DNA of 64,000 nucleotides, taken from NCBI RefSeq assembly GCF_017310545.1, contig NZ_CP066203.1, positions 1,178,001 to 1,242,000 of the forward strand, written 5' to 3'. The notes beneath the pieces were generated by a model. The model was not told the origin of the DNA and searched no databases. It was given only the letters and a program-made list of their open reading frames with translations. The stretch comes from Methylacidimicrobium sp. B4. Its GTDB lineage: Bacteria; Verrucomicrobiota; Verrucomicrobiia; Methylacidiphilales; Methylacidiphilaceae. Below, in pieces: positions 53,064 through 62,088 of the stretch (its first letter is position 1; every line of letters starts with the position of its first letter). The position numbers and the translations under genes were made by a program.

Positions 53064-54356
53064 ATGCACGCTTCCGAGAAAGCCCTTTCTCCCCAACTGC
53101 GTCAGGCACCCCCGAGCAGAGCCGAGAAGGTGGCATGGTCGTTCTTCGACTTTGCCAACACCGCATTTAACACCCTCATCGTCGATCTGGTCTTCGGCAC
53201 CTATTTTCTACGCGTCATCTGCGCGCATCGAACCGATGCGACCTGGCTCTTCGGTTGCGCCCTCTTCGTCTGTCAAACCCTCGTTGGGGTGATCTCTCCG
53301 CTGCTCGGGGCCCTGGTCGACGTGACCGGGAAAAAGAAAAGGATCCTCTCGTTCTCCTACGCCATATGCATCCTCTCCACGGCCAGCCTCGCCGCAATGG
53401 GCGAAGGTGACGTCTGGGCGAGCCTGATCGCGTTCATGGCGGCATCGGTTGGTTATGCGTTCGCAGAGAATCTCACGGCGAGCTTTCTTCCCGAGCTCGC
53501 TCTCCCGCAAGAGATCGGCAGGCTATCGGGCCTGGCAAGGGCGCTCGGCAACGTGGGCGGCTTCCTCAGCGTGGTCGCTGCGTCTCCGCTCATGAGCCCG
53601 GGATTTACGCTCGCCAACTCTGGGGCCATCCGGCTGATTTTTCTCTTGACCGCCGGCATCTACTGTGCGGCGGGCCTTCCCACGATCCTCTTCGTGCGGG
53701 AACGCGGGTGCGCGGCGCAGCGGGATTGGAAGGGTGCCCTGGAAGCTTCCCTGCTTCGTCTCTCCCGCACCTTCCCGAAGCTTTTCCGCGAGGCGCGCCT
53801 TCGTCTCTTCTTCGGTGCATTCCTGCTCTACGCCACCGGAGCGGCCATGGTCATGGCGATGGCCGCCCTTTACGGCGAGATGCAGATCGGTCTTGCGGGC
53901 AACGAGCCGGTCTTTCTCCTTCTTGCCATCCAGACCGGCGGCTGCGCCGGAGCGATCCTTTTCGGGTTCATCGAGGATACCCTCGGTTCCAAGAGGACCT
54001 TGCAGCTGATCGTCTGGATCTGGTTCCTGGGAATGGGCGGCTTTTACTTCGTCCAGGACAAGCTCGCCTTCTATGCCGTTTCCGCGATCCTGGGAATGGG
54101 CGGAGGCTCCCTGCATGCCGTCAGCCGCGCCGTAGTCGGCATTCTCGCCCCGAAGAACGAACATGCCGAGTACTTCGGGCTATGGGGACTCTTCGGTCGC
54201 CTAGCCGCCGGATCGGGCCCTCTCGTCTTCGGTCTTCTTTCGCAGCGTCTTCACTCATTCCACACGCCAATGCTCGCCTCGTTCGTCTGCTTTGCGCTTA
54301 GCCTCGCTCTGCTCTCTGCCCTGCCCGCATTGCGTTCGGCCGACACCGAGTCCTAA
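53064..54356 (+). CDS. MFS transporter, UMF1/Atg22-like (copy 2)
   Basis: A 430-residue transporter with about 12 helices, paralogous to the preceding gene: VAWSFFDFANTAFNTLIVDLVFGTYFLRVICAHRTDATW aligns almost without gaps, as do MGEGDVW, GGSLHAVSRAV and YFGLWGLFGRLAAGSGPL. UMF1 family, substrate unknown. The ATG at 53064 is the natural start by comparison with the paralogue. About 190 bases separate the pair. Confidence 0.85.
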   Translation: MHASEKALSPQLRQAPPSRAEKVAWSFFDFANTAFNTLIVDLVFGTYFLRVICAHRTDATWLFGCALFVCQTLVGVISPLLGALVDVTGKKKRILSFSYAICILSTASLAAMGEGDVWASLIAFMAASVGYAFAENLTASFLPELALPQEIGRLSGLARALGNVGGFLSVVAASPLMSPGFTLANSGAIRLIFLLTAGIYCAAGLPTILFVRERGCAAQRDWKGALEASLLRLSRTFPKLFREARLRLFFGAFLLYATGAAMVMAMAALYGEMQIGLAGNEPVFLLLAIQTGGCAGAILFGFIEDTLGSKRTLQLIVWIWFLGMGGFYFVQDKLAFYAVSAILGMGGGSLHAVSRAVVGILAPKNEHAEYFGLWGLFGRLAAGSGPLVFGLLSQRLHSFHTPMLASFVCFALSLALLSALPALRSADTES

Positions 54357-54495
54357 GGGATTTCCATGGGCGCTTCATCCCACGCGCCGTTGGACCTTCC
54401 CCTGCCATTCGGGTGAATGCCGTTCTTTTCCCCTGGGCTACCCCTACCCTCTCGCGCCGCAAGCCGGAGAAAGGAGGCGCAAGCAAAGGGAAGCG

Positions 54496-54582
54496 CGGAC
54501 AGGGTGGGATTTGAACCCACGGTGGGGTTTCCCCCACGCTCGATTTCGAGTCGAGTGCCTTAAACCGCTCAGCCACCTGTCC
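54496..54582 (-). tRNA. tRNA-Ser (anticodon CGA)
   Basis: An 87-base class II tRNA on the minus strand: acceptor GGACAGG/CCTGTCC, anticodon stem CTCGA/TCGAG with loop CTCGAAA, a long variable arm (GTGGGG...CCCCAC) and T loop TTCAAAT. It reads UCG codons. The 3' CCA is not encoded. Confidence 0.94.
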
Positions 54583-54599
54583 GAGGCGACTGCATCTCT

Positions 54600-55058
54600 T
54601 TACACCTTCTGCTCCTCCGCCGCAATCAGGGAGACAAATTCCGCCGGATCCTTGACCCGGAGAAGCCGGGCTCGGGAGGACGCCTCGTGAACGACGCGAG
54701 CCAGCGCCCCCACGGCGATCAGATAGTCCGTATGAAACTGCTTGGGCACCCCGATGACGAAGACGAGCTTTACCGCCGGCTGATCGTCCTGAAGCACCAC
54801 CCCCTCGGTGCTTCTTCCGACCGCCACGACGAGATTCCGTACATGGTCGCTCCGTACGTGAGGAAATCCGACCTCGCTATCGAACCAGAGCTGTCCACTG
54901 CCCTGGACGGTAAGCAGTTCTTCCAGGAACGCCGAAAAGTCATCGATTTCCGGCGCTTCCCGCAAAAGCTCCGCCACCTCGCGGATCGCGTCGGTCCACG
55001 TGCGGGCGCGAATGTGCAAGGAGACTCTTTCCGGCTTGATCCATTCGGCCAGCCTCAC
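54600..55058 (-). CDS. PTS EIIA (nitrogen-regulatory, PtsN-like) protein
   Basis: A 152-residue EIIA-fructose/Ntr domain. The phosphorylatable His lies in GFPHVRSDHV, followed by LVVAVGRSTEGVVL and LVFVIGVPKQFHTDYL. The start is GTG at 55058, overlapping the nadK stop (GTGA) with GGAGG five bases upstream; an in-frame TTG at 55118 would bury the gene in nadK. Such proteins regulate metabolism through their phosphorylation state. No EI or HPr gene is in the window. Confidence 0.86.
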   Translation of the reverse strand: MRLAEWIKPERVSLHIRARTWTDAIREVAELLREAPEIDDFSAFLEELLTVQGSGQLWFDSEVGFPHVRSDHVRNLVVAVGRSTEGVVLQDDQPAVKLVFVIGVPKQFHTDYLIAVGALARVVHEASSRARLLRVKDPAEFVSLIAAEEQKV

Positions 55059-55954
55059 GACCGCCTCCGATCCGTCTCCACTTGCCGCCCCGGCGTCGGC
55101 ACGCTCGCGCCGCTCCAACGGAGCTTCTGCCGAAGAATTTGAAAGAAGTCCCGGCGCGCCAGAAAGGCGAGCGTGACCGGATGCGGGGCGGCACGGATCT
55201 CAACCCAATCCCCATGGTGCAGGACCCCACTCGATTGGCCGTCGAACTCCAATCGGACAGGGATCGCTCGCTCCGGCACCGTCATCCGAACGCGCGAATC
55301 GGCCGAAAAGACCAGAGTGCGATTGGTCAGGCTGTGAGGGCAGAGCGGCGTCAGCCCAAAGACTCGAGCCTCGGGTACAACGATCGGACCCCCCGCGGAA
55401 AGAGCATAAGCCGTCGAACCCGTAGGTGTAGCCACGACGAGGCCGTCAGCCTGAAACTCTGTAACGGGCAGATCCCCCGCGAGAACCTCGATCCGAGCCA
55501 TGTGGGAAGAGCTCCCCCGGAAGAAAACAACGTCGTTGAACACGCAAGGAATGTGCAATTCCTGGCCTCCGACCTCTCCCCGCACTTCCAGGGCCAGACG
55601 TTGGCTGTGACGCAACAGACCTGCGGCCAAGTCAGGGAGCGCTTCGAGAATTTCTTCCCGGGTTACCGCGGTCAGAAATCCAAGGCCGCCGATGTTCACC
55701 CCGAGGATCGGCACGGGATTCGGGTAGACCTCATGGACCACGCGCAACAGGGAACCGTCGCCCCCCGCAACGATCAGAAGATCGACTTCCGCGATCAAGC
55801 GAGCCAGATCTCGCCCCGCTACCCCGATGAGCCGCGCGGTCTGTTCTTCCCAGAGAAAAGGAAAGCCATGCTTGCCGGAAAACTGCTGGATCTCCCGAGC
55901 CAGCGCCCGAGCCCCCGGCTTCTTGCGATTGGCGATCACACCGATCCGCAGCAT
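55055..55954 (-). CDS. nadK: NAD kinase
   Basis: A 299-residue enzyme that phosphorylates NAD to NADP. GGDGS (residues 64-68) binds the substrate, followed by GVNIGGLGFLTAV and the TPTGSTAYALSAGGPIV block. The ATG at 55954 has GGGAAG upstream; the frame extends to 56098 but without homology. Coupled by overlap to the EIIA-Ntr gene. Confidence 0.94.
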   Translation of the reverse strand: MLRIGVIANRKKPGARALAREIQQFSGKHGFPFLWEEQTARLIGVAGRDLARLIAEVDLLIVAGGDGSLLRVVHEVYPNPVPILGVNIGGLGFLTAVTREEILEALPDLAAGLLRHSQRLALEVRGEVGGQELHIPCVFNDVVFFRGSSSHMARIEVLAGDLPVTEFQADGLVVATPTGSTAYALSAGGPIVVPEARVFGLTPLCPHSLTNRTLVFSADSRVRMTVPERAIPVRLEFDGQSSGVLHHGDWVEIRAAPHPVTLAFLARRDFFQILRQKLRWSGASVPTPGRQVETDRRRS

Positions 55955-56173
55955 CTGCTTCCCACCCGCCTCGTCTTTGGAATATCTACGGATACGCCCT
56001 CGTTTCCGGACGCCGGTCCCCAAGGTGCGCTCCTGCTCTCCAGCGCCGCAGCCGATCCGTCGCAAGCCACCGTAAAGGAAAAGCCGGACCGAATGCAACC
56101 TCGGCGGAACCCGCGGAAGGTCCGTGCTCGAACCGCGCGGAAGCAGGGATCTCCACCCGAGAGAGTCTCTGGG

Positions 56174-56245
56174 AGCCGCTTAAGGGATTCGAACCCTTGA
56201 CCCACGCTTTACGAAAGCGTTGCTCTACCTCTGAGCTAAAGCGGC
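56174..56245 (-). tRNA. tRNA-Thr (anticodon CGT)
   Basis: The minus strand gives a full cloverleaf: acceptor GCCGCTT/AAGCGGC, D arm GCTC...GAGC, anticodon stem ACGCT/AGCGT with loop TTCGTAA, T arm AAGGG-TTCGAAT-CCCTT and discriminator T. It reads ACG codons. The 3' CCA is not encoded. Confidence 0.94.
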
Positions 56246-56427
56246 GTGGCTTTGCTCCCCTTCTTGTTCGAACGGATGGCGCGAGAGGAGAGAACTATGC
56301 GGCAGATCCGGCGGCTTGCGCAACTCGAATGTCTTCTCCGGACCCCTTCCACGGCTCCCACGAGCATTCTTCCCATCCGATTTCGCGCTTGTCAGCCAGA
56401 GCCGATGAAGGCTTCATAGGCACTGTC

Positions 56428-57036
56428 ATGCGGAACGAGCGCCTCTCCTTTTCGCCGCTCGAGGACGGAATTCGCGGCGGGTTCCCCCTTGTCGCCTCCC
56501 TGCTCCTTCTCGTGGCGGCCATCGCCGCCGGGATCGGAATTTACGCTTGGCAGAAGCATGCGCGGAGGCTCCACTGGGGAGAGGTCGCCTCCGCGTACGC
56601 CAGAGTCACGAACTCCTCGGAGCGTTTGGCACTGATCGAACGCCACCGCAACATGCCCCAGAGCGCCCTTTGGCTGCTGCAAACCGCCTCAGCCCAGTTT
56701 CAGGAGGGAGCCTACGGAGCGGCGACGAAGAGCTTTCGGCTCTTCGTGGAGTACTACCCCAAGCACCCTCTTCGGCCCGCCGCCCTTTTGGGGACAGCCG
56801 TGGGATCGGAGGCCGAAGGGAAACGGGAAGAAGCCGCTCGTTCTTACCGCACGGTGATCGACGAGCAGTCGACCGATCCCTACCGATTGATCGCGGAGAT
56901 CAATCTCGCCCGGCTGGACATCGAGCAAAAGCAGTATGCTCCAGCAAAAGCGCTTCTGGATTCGATCCGTCGGCGGAGACCGGTCAACCGCTTCGAGGGA
57001 GAAGTCCAGGACCTTCAGGATCGGCTGCCGCCGTAA
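56428..57036 (+). CDS. single-helix membrane protein with TPR-like repeats
   Basis: A 202-residue protein with a cytoplasmic N-terminus, one membrane helix (about residues 20-42) and a periplasmic TPR-like part (SERLALIERHRN, GAYGAATKSFRLFVEYYP, GKREEAARSYRTVIDE, QYAPAKALLDSI). The layout resembles YfgM, a chaperone-network partner of the Sec translocon. The ATG at 56428 is chosen because earlier ATGs add a low-complexity leader overlapping tRNA-Thr on the other strand. Confidence 0.75.
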   Translation: MRNERLSFSPLEDGIRGGFPLVASLLLLVAAIAAGIGIYAWQKHARRLHWGEVASAYARVTNSSERLALIERHRNMPQSALWLLQTASAQFQEGAYGAATKSFRLFVEYYPKHPLRPAALLGTAVGSEAEGKREEAARSYRTVIDEQSTDPYRLIAEINLARLDIEQKQYAPAKALLDSIRRRRPVNRFEGEVQDLQDRLPP

Positions 57037-57079
57037 TCCGACGTAGAGCTGCCGCCTCCTTTTTCGAGCCCGGAGCGGC

Positions 57080-58324
57080 TCAGGCGCGATTTCCTTCCGC
57101 TGCCGAAGCTCGCCCGGAAAGCCCGAAGGCGTCATGGACCGCGCAAACGGCTCGCTCTGCCGAATCCTCATCGATGACAACGGAGATCTTGATCTCGCTC
57201 GTGGAGATCATCTGGACATTGACACCGGCGTCGGCCAGCGCCTGAAAGAGGCGCGCCGCCACCCCGCTGTGGGAACGCATGCCGATCCCGACGACCGAGA
57301 GCTTGGCAACCCCTTCCTGAGCTCGGGGGGCGGACGCCTGGAGTTCCTGCACAGCCGGCTCGATGATGCGCAGCGCCCGCGAGAGGCTGTCTCGATTCAC
57401 CGTGAAGGTGATATCCGTTAGCCCACGGTCCGAGACGTTTTGCACGATCATATCGACCGAGACGCCGTGATCGGCAACCGACGAAAAAATCTTTGCCGCT
57501 ACTCCTGGGCGATCCGGAACCGCCGGAATCGTCAGCTTCGCTTGATTCCGCTCGAGGCTGACTCCTCGAACGACGACATCTTCCATTGATTTTGCTTCCG
57601 CTTTCACCATCGTCCCTCGCGCCTCGGAAAAACTCGATCGGACCTCAAACACCACCCGAAACTTCTTCGCGAACTCGACCGATCGGCTCTGCATGACCTT
57701 CGAGCCCGCAGCTGCCATCTCCAACATCTCGTCGTAGCTGATCTCGTCGAGCTTCGTGGCCGTAGGCACCAGGCGCGGATCCGCCGTATAGACGCCCTCC
57801 ACGTCGGTGTAAATCTCGCAAAGGTCTGCCTTGAGCGCAGCAGCCAACGCGATCGCCGTCAAGTCGGAGCCCCCCCGCCCAAGCGTGGTAATGCTGCCTT
57901 GAAGATCCTGCCCCTGAAAGCCAGCCACGACCACCACGGAGCCTTCGTCGAGAAGCTGATGAATCTTTTTTGGACCGATATTCAGAATCCGGGCCCGGGT
58001 GTGCGAGCCGTCCGTGACAATCCCCGCTTGCGCCCCGGTCAAGGGTACCGCGTGAACCTTCTTGGCGTGCAGCGCCATGGCGAGAAGTGCCGTCGTCGTC
58101 TGCTCTCCCGTAGCCAAGAGGAGATCGAGCTCGCGCCCCATCGGATCCGGATGCACCTGCCGCGCCAACCGCAAAAGCGAGTCGGTGACGCCGGACATGG
58201 CGGAGACCACGATGACGAGCCGGTCTCCTCGTCCATGACGCGAGGCGATTCGGCCCGCCACACGGTCGATGCGTTCGACATCGCCGACCGAAGTCCCGCC
58301 GTACTTCTGGACGACAAGCGCCAT
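57080..58324 (-). CDS. lysC: aspartate kinase
   Basis: A 414-residue enzyme starting the aspartate pathway to lysine, threonine and methionine. N-terminal KYGGTSVGDVERI, VSAMSGVTDSLL, TTLGRGGSDLTAIALA, then two C-terminal ACT domains (IPAVPDRPGVAAKIFSSVAD and VVGIGMRSHSGVAARLFQAL) for feedback inhibition. The ATG at 58324 has GGAG about eight bases upstream; the open frame to 58468 is not homologous. A separate internal small subunit was not sought further. Confidence 0.94.
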   Translation of the reverse strand: MALVVQKYGGTSVGDVERIDRVAGRIASRHGRGDRLVIVVSAMSGVTDSLLRLARQVHPDPMGRELDLLLATGEQTTTALLAMALHAKKVHAVPLTGAQAGIVTDGSHTRARILNIGPKKIHQLLDEGSVVVVAGFQGQDLQGSITTLGRGGSDLTAIALAAALKADLCEIYTDVEGVYTADPRLVPTATKLDEISYDEMLEMAAAGSKVMQSRSVEFAKKFRVVFEVRSSFSEARGTMVKAEAKSMEDVVVRGVSLERNQAKLTIPAVPDRPGVAAKIFSSVADHGVSVDMIVQNVSDRGLTDITFTVNRDSLSRALRIIEPAVQELQASAPRAQEGVAKLSVVGIGMRSHSGVAARLFQALADAGVNVQMISTSEIKISVVIDEDSAERAVCAVHDAFGLSGRASAAEGNRA

Positions 58325-58738
58325 GTCAGCAGCTCCACCCCTTCGCCTCGGATGCCCGGATCCCTCGGGACCCGATCCACGATCGCATCTCCGAGAACCG
58401 GGCTCGTCCGTTCCCTCGACATCCGATCCGCCTGCTGTGGCGGAAGGAGAGGTGCCGAACCAAGGCATGCCTGCGGAGACGGGCAGCGGGAGGATTCTGA
58501 ATCACCGAGCGCAATGCTTCTCTCGAATTACGGGAGGGTACGCCGAATCCGCAGGATAGGCAATGCGAATGACTTGCCGGAGGAGGGGAGGAAAAAAAGA
58601 GCGGCATGGGCTCGCCCATGCCGCTCTCTCGGGAATCGTCAGAGGAGGAAAACGATTCGTTCGAGGTATCTGTAAGCTTTGACGCAACCGCCTTCTCTTC
58701 CGTTCAACTCGTCGACACTTTTTCTGCTTCCCCCGCAG
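58325..58738. other. intergenic region between lysC and the porin cluster
   Basis: About 410 bases without a supported gene. The left part holds the upstream region of lysC, with several imperfect GC-rich inverted repeats but no clear promoter. The middle holds the intrinsic terminator at 58591-58626. The right part, up to the porin stop at 58739, has nothing I can name. Confidence 0.6.
58591..58626 (-). terminator. Rho-independent terminator of the porin cluster
   Basis: A perfect 12-bp stem (GAGCGGCATGGG / CCCATGCCGCTC) with loop CTCG on the plus strand. Read on the minus strand it is followed by a run of seven T, which is the classical form. It lies about 110 bases after the stop of the porin gene at 58739. 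Confidence 0.9.
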
Positions 58739-60358
58739 CTAGTACGAATAGACCACGTCGAGCGCGAAGAACCAGAAGGGTCCGTTGCTTAGCGCGGCCA
58801 AGCCGTTTCCGCTCGTCGGCGCAACGCCCTCAGCGGGAGTATAATAAGTCATGAATCCCTTGCCATAATCCATCCGATTCTCGATGCGGATCATGAAGTT
58901 GTCCGCGAGGTCGAACCGCCAGTCGACCGTCACGTCCCAAATATCCGCGGGAAAGAGGTAGGCGCTAAAGATCTGGTTGTAGTTGGTGTGGTCGAACTGC
59001 TCCCTCCACGCCATGCTGAAGAGCTTGTTGAACTTGTAGATCTGATAGATCGCGACGCCAAAGAAGCTGGTCGAACCATTGTAGCCCCCCGGAGGGAGCC
59101 CCGCGCTGGGGAAGACGCCCAGGCTGCCCAACGTCGAGGCGCCCATCTGGGGCAACCCGGCCGGAAGCACGGCGGCATTCGAGAATCCGCCGACGAGCTC
59201 ATAGGCGAACTCCAGCTTCTGGTCTTTGACCCACTTCGGGATCCAGGTGCCGAAGTCGTTGAATTCCATGAAGAGGCCATTGTCATTGTAGGGAGAGGGA
59301 ACGATATCCCCGCCGATGTCGTACGCCCCCGCATAGTTAGCACCCGGACGAGTGCCGAATCCTGGGGGATTGACCCCGTCGGGCGCCACCGCGTACCCGA
59401 AAGTATTGAGGAAGAGCTTATCCTTCGAGACATAGTCGTACATGTTCCAGAAGACGTAACTATTGCTGCTGTTGATCATGTTGTTCACCATCCCATAGTA
59501 GGGATAGCCCGAGCGCGATACGTTCCATCCGCCGTTGGTCACGCCAAACCGCGTCGTCCAGCAGTCGTCGATCTTATAGATCCCCTCTCCTCCCACCATC
59601 GTAAATGGCTCGAAGTTGTTGAAGAGGATGCCATAGCTAAAGTTGAAGTTGGCCGGCCGCTCCATGACCTCGAGCCCGATCGGCGAGGCATACTGGCCAA
59701 TGTGGAACTCGATGCTCTTATCTCCGATCGGCACCTTGAACTGCACATAGGCCTGCTCGAGGAAGATGCCACTGGAGTTGAAGCCAATGCCGGTATTGGT
59801 GAAGCTGCCGTTTCCCGTGACCGCGTCAGGTTCGCCCAAGGCCGCATCCTGTCCAAAGATCACGTCGGTCCGAAAGCCCGCTTGCCACTTGTTTTCGTCC
59901 GTGAGCGCTTTCTCCAGAGCCACCTTCAGCTGGTTCATGTTGAAGGAGCCTCCCGGAATCCCGTCGGTGGTGAACCGGAGAGGCATGGAGGGATAGGAGG
60001 GAAGCGGTGTTCCCCTCGGCACCCCGGAGATCGCAGGGTTTGCCGCGATGACGGGCACTTGATTGAAGGACGGGGCATTGACCAGATTGTACGTGTAGCT
60101 CGCTTCCACGTAGCCAGTCAGCTTGATCCCCGGGTTCTGGGCTTGCGTGGCCGCAATCCCCTGCTCTTCGAGCATCTTCTGCAGTCGCTCCATCTCCTCG
60201 GGGCTCCCCTGGAGTGACCCAGCGTCCGCAGAACCGGCCGAAAGCTCGGGGGTGCTTCCTCCTGAGGAACCCTCGTCCGCCGCCCAAAGAGAGCCCAGCG
60301 GCAGAAGAAGCAGCCCGAAACCCCACACGATCCCCTTCCCGCACAGTCTTCTTTTCAT
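58739..60358 (-). CDS. BBP2 (OmpL-like) beta-barrel porin
   Basis: A 539-residue outer-membrane protein with signal peptide (GFGLLLLPLGSLWA). A short periplasmic helix (EMERLQKMLEEQGIAA) is followed by the block NAPSFNQVP shared with its neighbours and a barrel with the family motifs ASYTYN, FRTDVIFGQDAALG, VPIGDKSIEFHIGQYASPIGLEVMERPANFNFSYG and a C-terminal VYSY. Last of three porins read right to left; it begins 26 bases after the previous one and ends before a strong terminator. Confidence 0.88.
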   Translation of the reverse strand: MKRRLCGKGIVWGFGLLLLPLGSLWAADEGSSGGSTPELSAGSADAGSLQGSPEEMERLQKMLEEQGIAATQAQNPGIKLTGYVEASYTYNLVNAPSFNQVPVIAANPAISGVPRGTPLPSYPSMPLRFTTDGIPGGSFNMNQLKVALEKALTDENKWQAGFRTDVIFGQDAALGEPDAVTGNGSFTNTGIGFNSSGIFLEQAYVQFKVPIGDKSIEFHIGQYASPIGLEVMERPANFNFSYGILFNNFEPFTMVGGEGIYKIDDCWTTRFGVTNGGWNVSRSGYPYYGMVNNMINSSNSYVFWNMYDYVSKDKLFLNTFGYAVAPDGVNPPGFGTRPGANYAGAYDIGGDIVPSPYNDNGLFMEFNDFGTWIPKWVKDQKLEFAYELVGGFSNAAVLPAGLPQMGASTLGSLGVFPSAGLPPGGYNGSTSFFGVAIYQIYKFNKLFSMAWREQFDHTNYNQIFSAYLFPADIWDVTVDWRFDLADNFMIRIENRMDYGKGFMTYYTPAEGVAPTSGNGLAALSNGPFWFFALDVVYSY

Positions 60359-60384
60359 CCTCCTCCTCCTTTCTGCGCGTGGAC

Positions 60385-61959
60385 TTAGTAGCTATAGACG
60401 AATTCGAGGGCGCCGAGGAAGATGGGGCCGTTGCCGGAGTAGAGAAGGGCACTTGGGGAGGTAGTGCCTTGGTAGGGATAGCCGTAGTAGCCCATGACAC
60501 CGAGGCCCCAGTCGATTCTTCCTTCGAGCCGCATCATGAAGTTCTCGGCGAGGTCGAAGGCCAAGGTGGCGGTATACTCCCAGATATCGGTGGGGGCGTT
60601 GTGGCCGGCCAGGATGCTGTTCCAGCCCGCCTGCATCCATTCGGCGCGTTGGGAGAGGCTGACGATCGAGTTGAACTGGTACTTCATGTGGAGGGCGGCG
60701 CCATACCAGTTGGAGGGGCCGCTGTAGAGGCCCATTGGCAATCCGCTGACCGCGGGAGAGACGTAGCTCACGTCATTGTTGTAGAAGCCCCCGGTCAACT
60801 CGAAGCCCAGGAGGAGCCGGTCGTGGGCGAACTTTGGGGCCCAGGAGCCCCAGACATCGCCCAGGAAGAAGGCGTTGTTCTGGTTGAAGGGCCCCTCTCC
60901 GCGAATCCCCTGTGCGATGCCGTAGGGCTGGGCTACCCCATTGATCGGAGAGGCTCCGAAGCCCGGAGGATTGACCCCGTTGAACCCGTACATCGCAGTC
61001 GCGCTCAGGATCGCGTTCTTCCCCTTGGCCTCCCACTGCCCGTTCCAAAAAAGCAGATAGGCATCGTTGCTATCGATCGTGTTGTTCAAATAACCGTTGT
61101 AGAGGTAGCCCCCACGGGAGACATCGAAGCCTCCGTCGGCCACCCCGAAGCGAGTCGACCACTGGTCGTCAAAATGGTAGATCGCCTGCATCCCCGTGAG
61201 CGTCGTCGGCAAAAGATTGCTGAAGAGCAGCCCGTAGCTGAAGTCGAGGTTCACCGGCCGCTCCACCACCTCGTAGCCCGCCGGATCGACAAACTTCCCA
61301 ATCCGAATGTCGAGCCCGTTGCCCACCGGTACCCGGAAGACCACGTAGGCCTGCTCCAACCAGAAGCTCGAGGTGTTGAAGAGCACCAGCGAACTGGCGT
61401 TGGTCCCCAAGCCCCCAATCGTGTCCGGAGCCCCAATCGAGGCGTCCTGCCCCACGATCAGATCCGCCCGAAACCCCGCCTGCCACCGGTTCTCATCGGT
61501 AAGCGGCTTCTCCAGGGCCAGCTTGAAGGCGTTCATGTTGAAGCCCCCGCCCGGAATCCCATCCACCGGCTCCCGCCCCGGAATCGCCGGATACCCTAAA
61601 GCCTGCCCCGCCGCATTGGTCGGCCCCGCATACCCCGCCGGCGCCGCAAAACCAGGCACCTGGTTAAACGATGGCGCGTTGATCGCGTTGTAGGTGTAGC
61701 TCGCATCCACATACCCCGATAAGACAATCCCCTTGGTGTTCGCCTGTACCGGTATCCCCTGATCCTCCAACCGCTTGATCAGCTCCGCTACCTGCGAGCT
61801 CTGCGAGCTCTTCTTCGTACCGCTCGTGTCGTTCGTGTCGTTGGCGCTGGCGGATTCCTCCGCGGCGAGCGCCGACCCGGCCAACCAGATCCCCAAAAAG
61901 ATCCCTGAAAGTCCGGAGACCGCATACGCCAGTCTCCGCCCGTACCTCAACGATTTCAT
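60385..61959 (-). CDS. BBP2 (OmpL-like) beta-barrel porin
   Basis: A 524-residue porin with signal peptide (SGIFLGIWLAGSALA), the helix VAELIKRLEDQGIPVQ, NAPSFNQVPGF, FNMNAFKLALEKPLT, FRADLIVGQDAS, IRIGKFVDPAGYEVVERPVNLDFSYG and a terminal VYSY. Its 5' half uses many cytosine-ending codons, unlike its last ~300 bases. Second of three tandem paralogues; probable co-transcription with the gene at 58739. Confidence 0.88.
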   Translation of the reverse strand: MKSLRYGRRLAYAVSGLSGIFLGIWLAGSALAAEESASANDTNDTSGTKKSSQSSQVAELIKRLEDQGIPVQANTKGIVLSGYVDASYTYNAINAPSFNQVPGFAAPAGYAGPTNAAGQALGYPAIPGREPVDGIPGGGFNMNAFKLALEKPLTDENRWQAGFRADLIVGQDASIGAPDTIGGLGTNASSLVLFNTSSFWLEQAYVVFRVPVGNGLDIRIGKFVDPAGYEVVERPVNLDFSYGLLFSNLLPTTLTGMQAIYHFDDQWSTRFGVADGGFDVSRGGYLYNGYLNNTIDSNDAYLLFWNGQWEAKGKNAILSATAMYGFNGVNPPGFGASPINGVAQPYGIAQGIRGEGPFNQNNAFFLGDVWGSWAPKFAHDRLLLGFELTGGFYNNDVSYVSPAVSGLPMGLYSGPSNWYGAALHMKYQFNSIVSLSQRAEWMQAGWNSILAGHNAPTDIWEYTATLAFDLAENFMMRLEGRIDWGLGVMGYYGYPYQGTTSPSALLYSGNGPIFLGALEFVYSY

Positions 61960-62088
61960 CCTCCTCGTCCTCCTTCAGTCCAAGAAACCGGATCGACCAT
62001 GAACTCACCGAGGACATCCCCGGCTTCAACCGTCCATGGACAAAGCAAAACGTGTGCCAGCTTTTCGCCGGAAATCCGTGGCTTCGTC

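Noticed and set aside
58988-61599. Long plus-strand open frames (58988-60217 and 60214-61599)
   Set aside because: Antisense images of two paralogous porins; their similarity to each other only mirrors the porin similarity.
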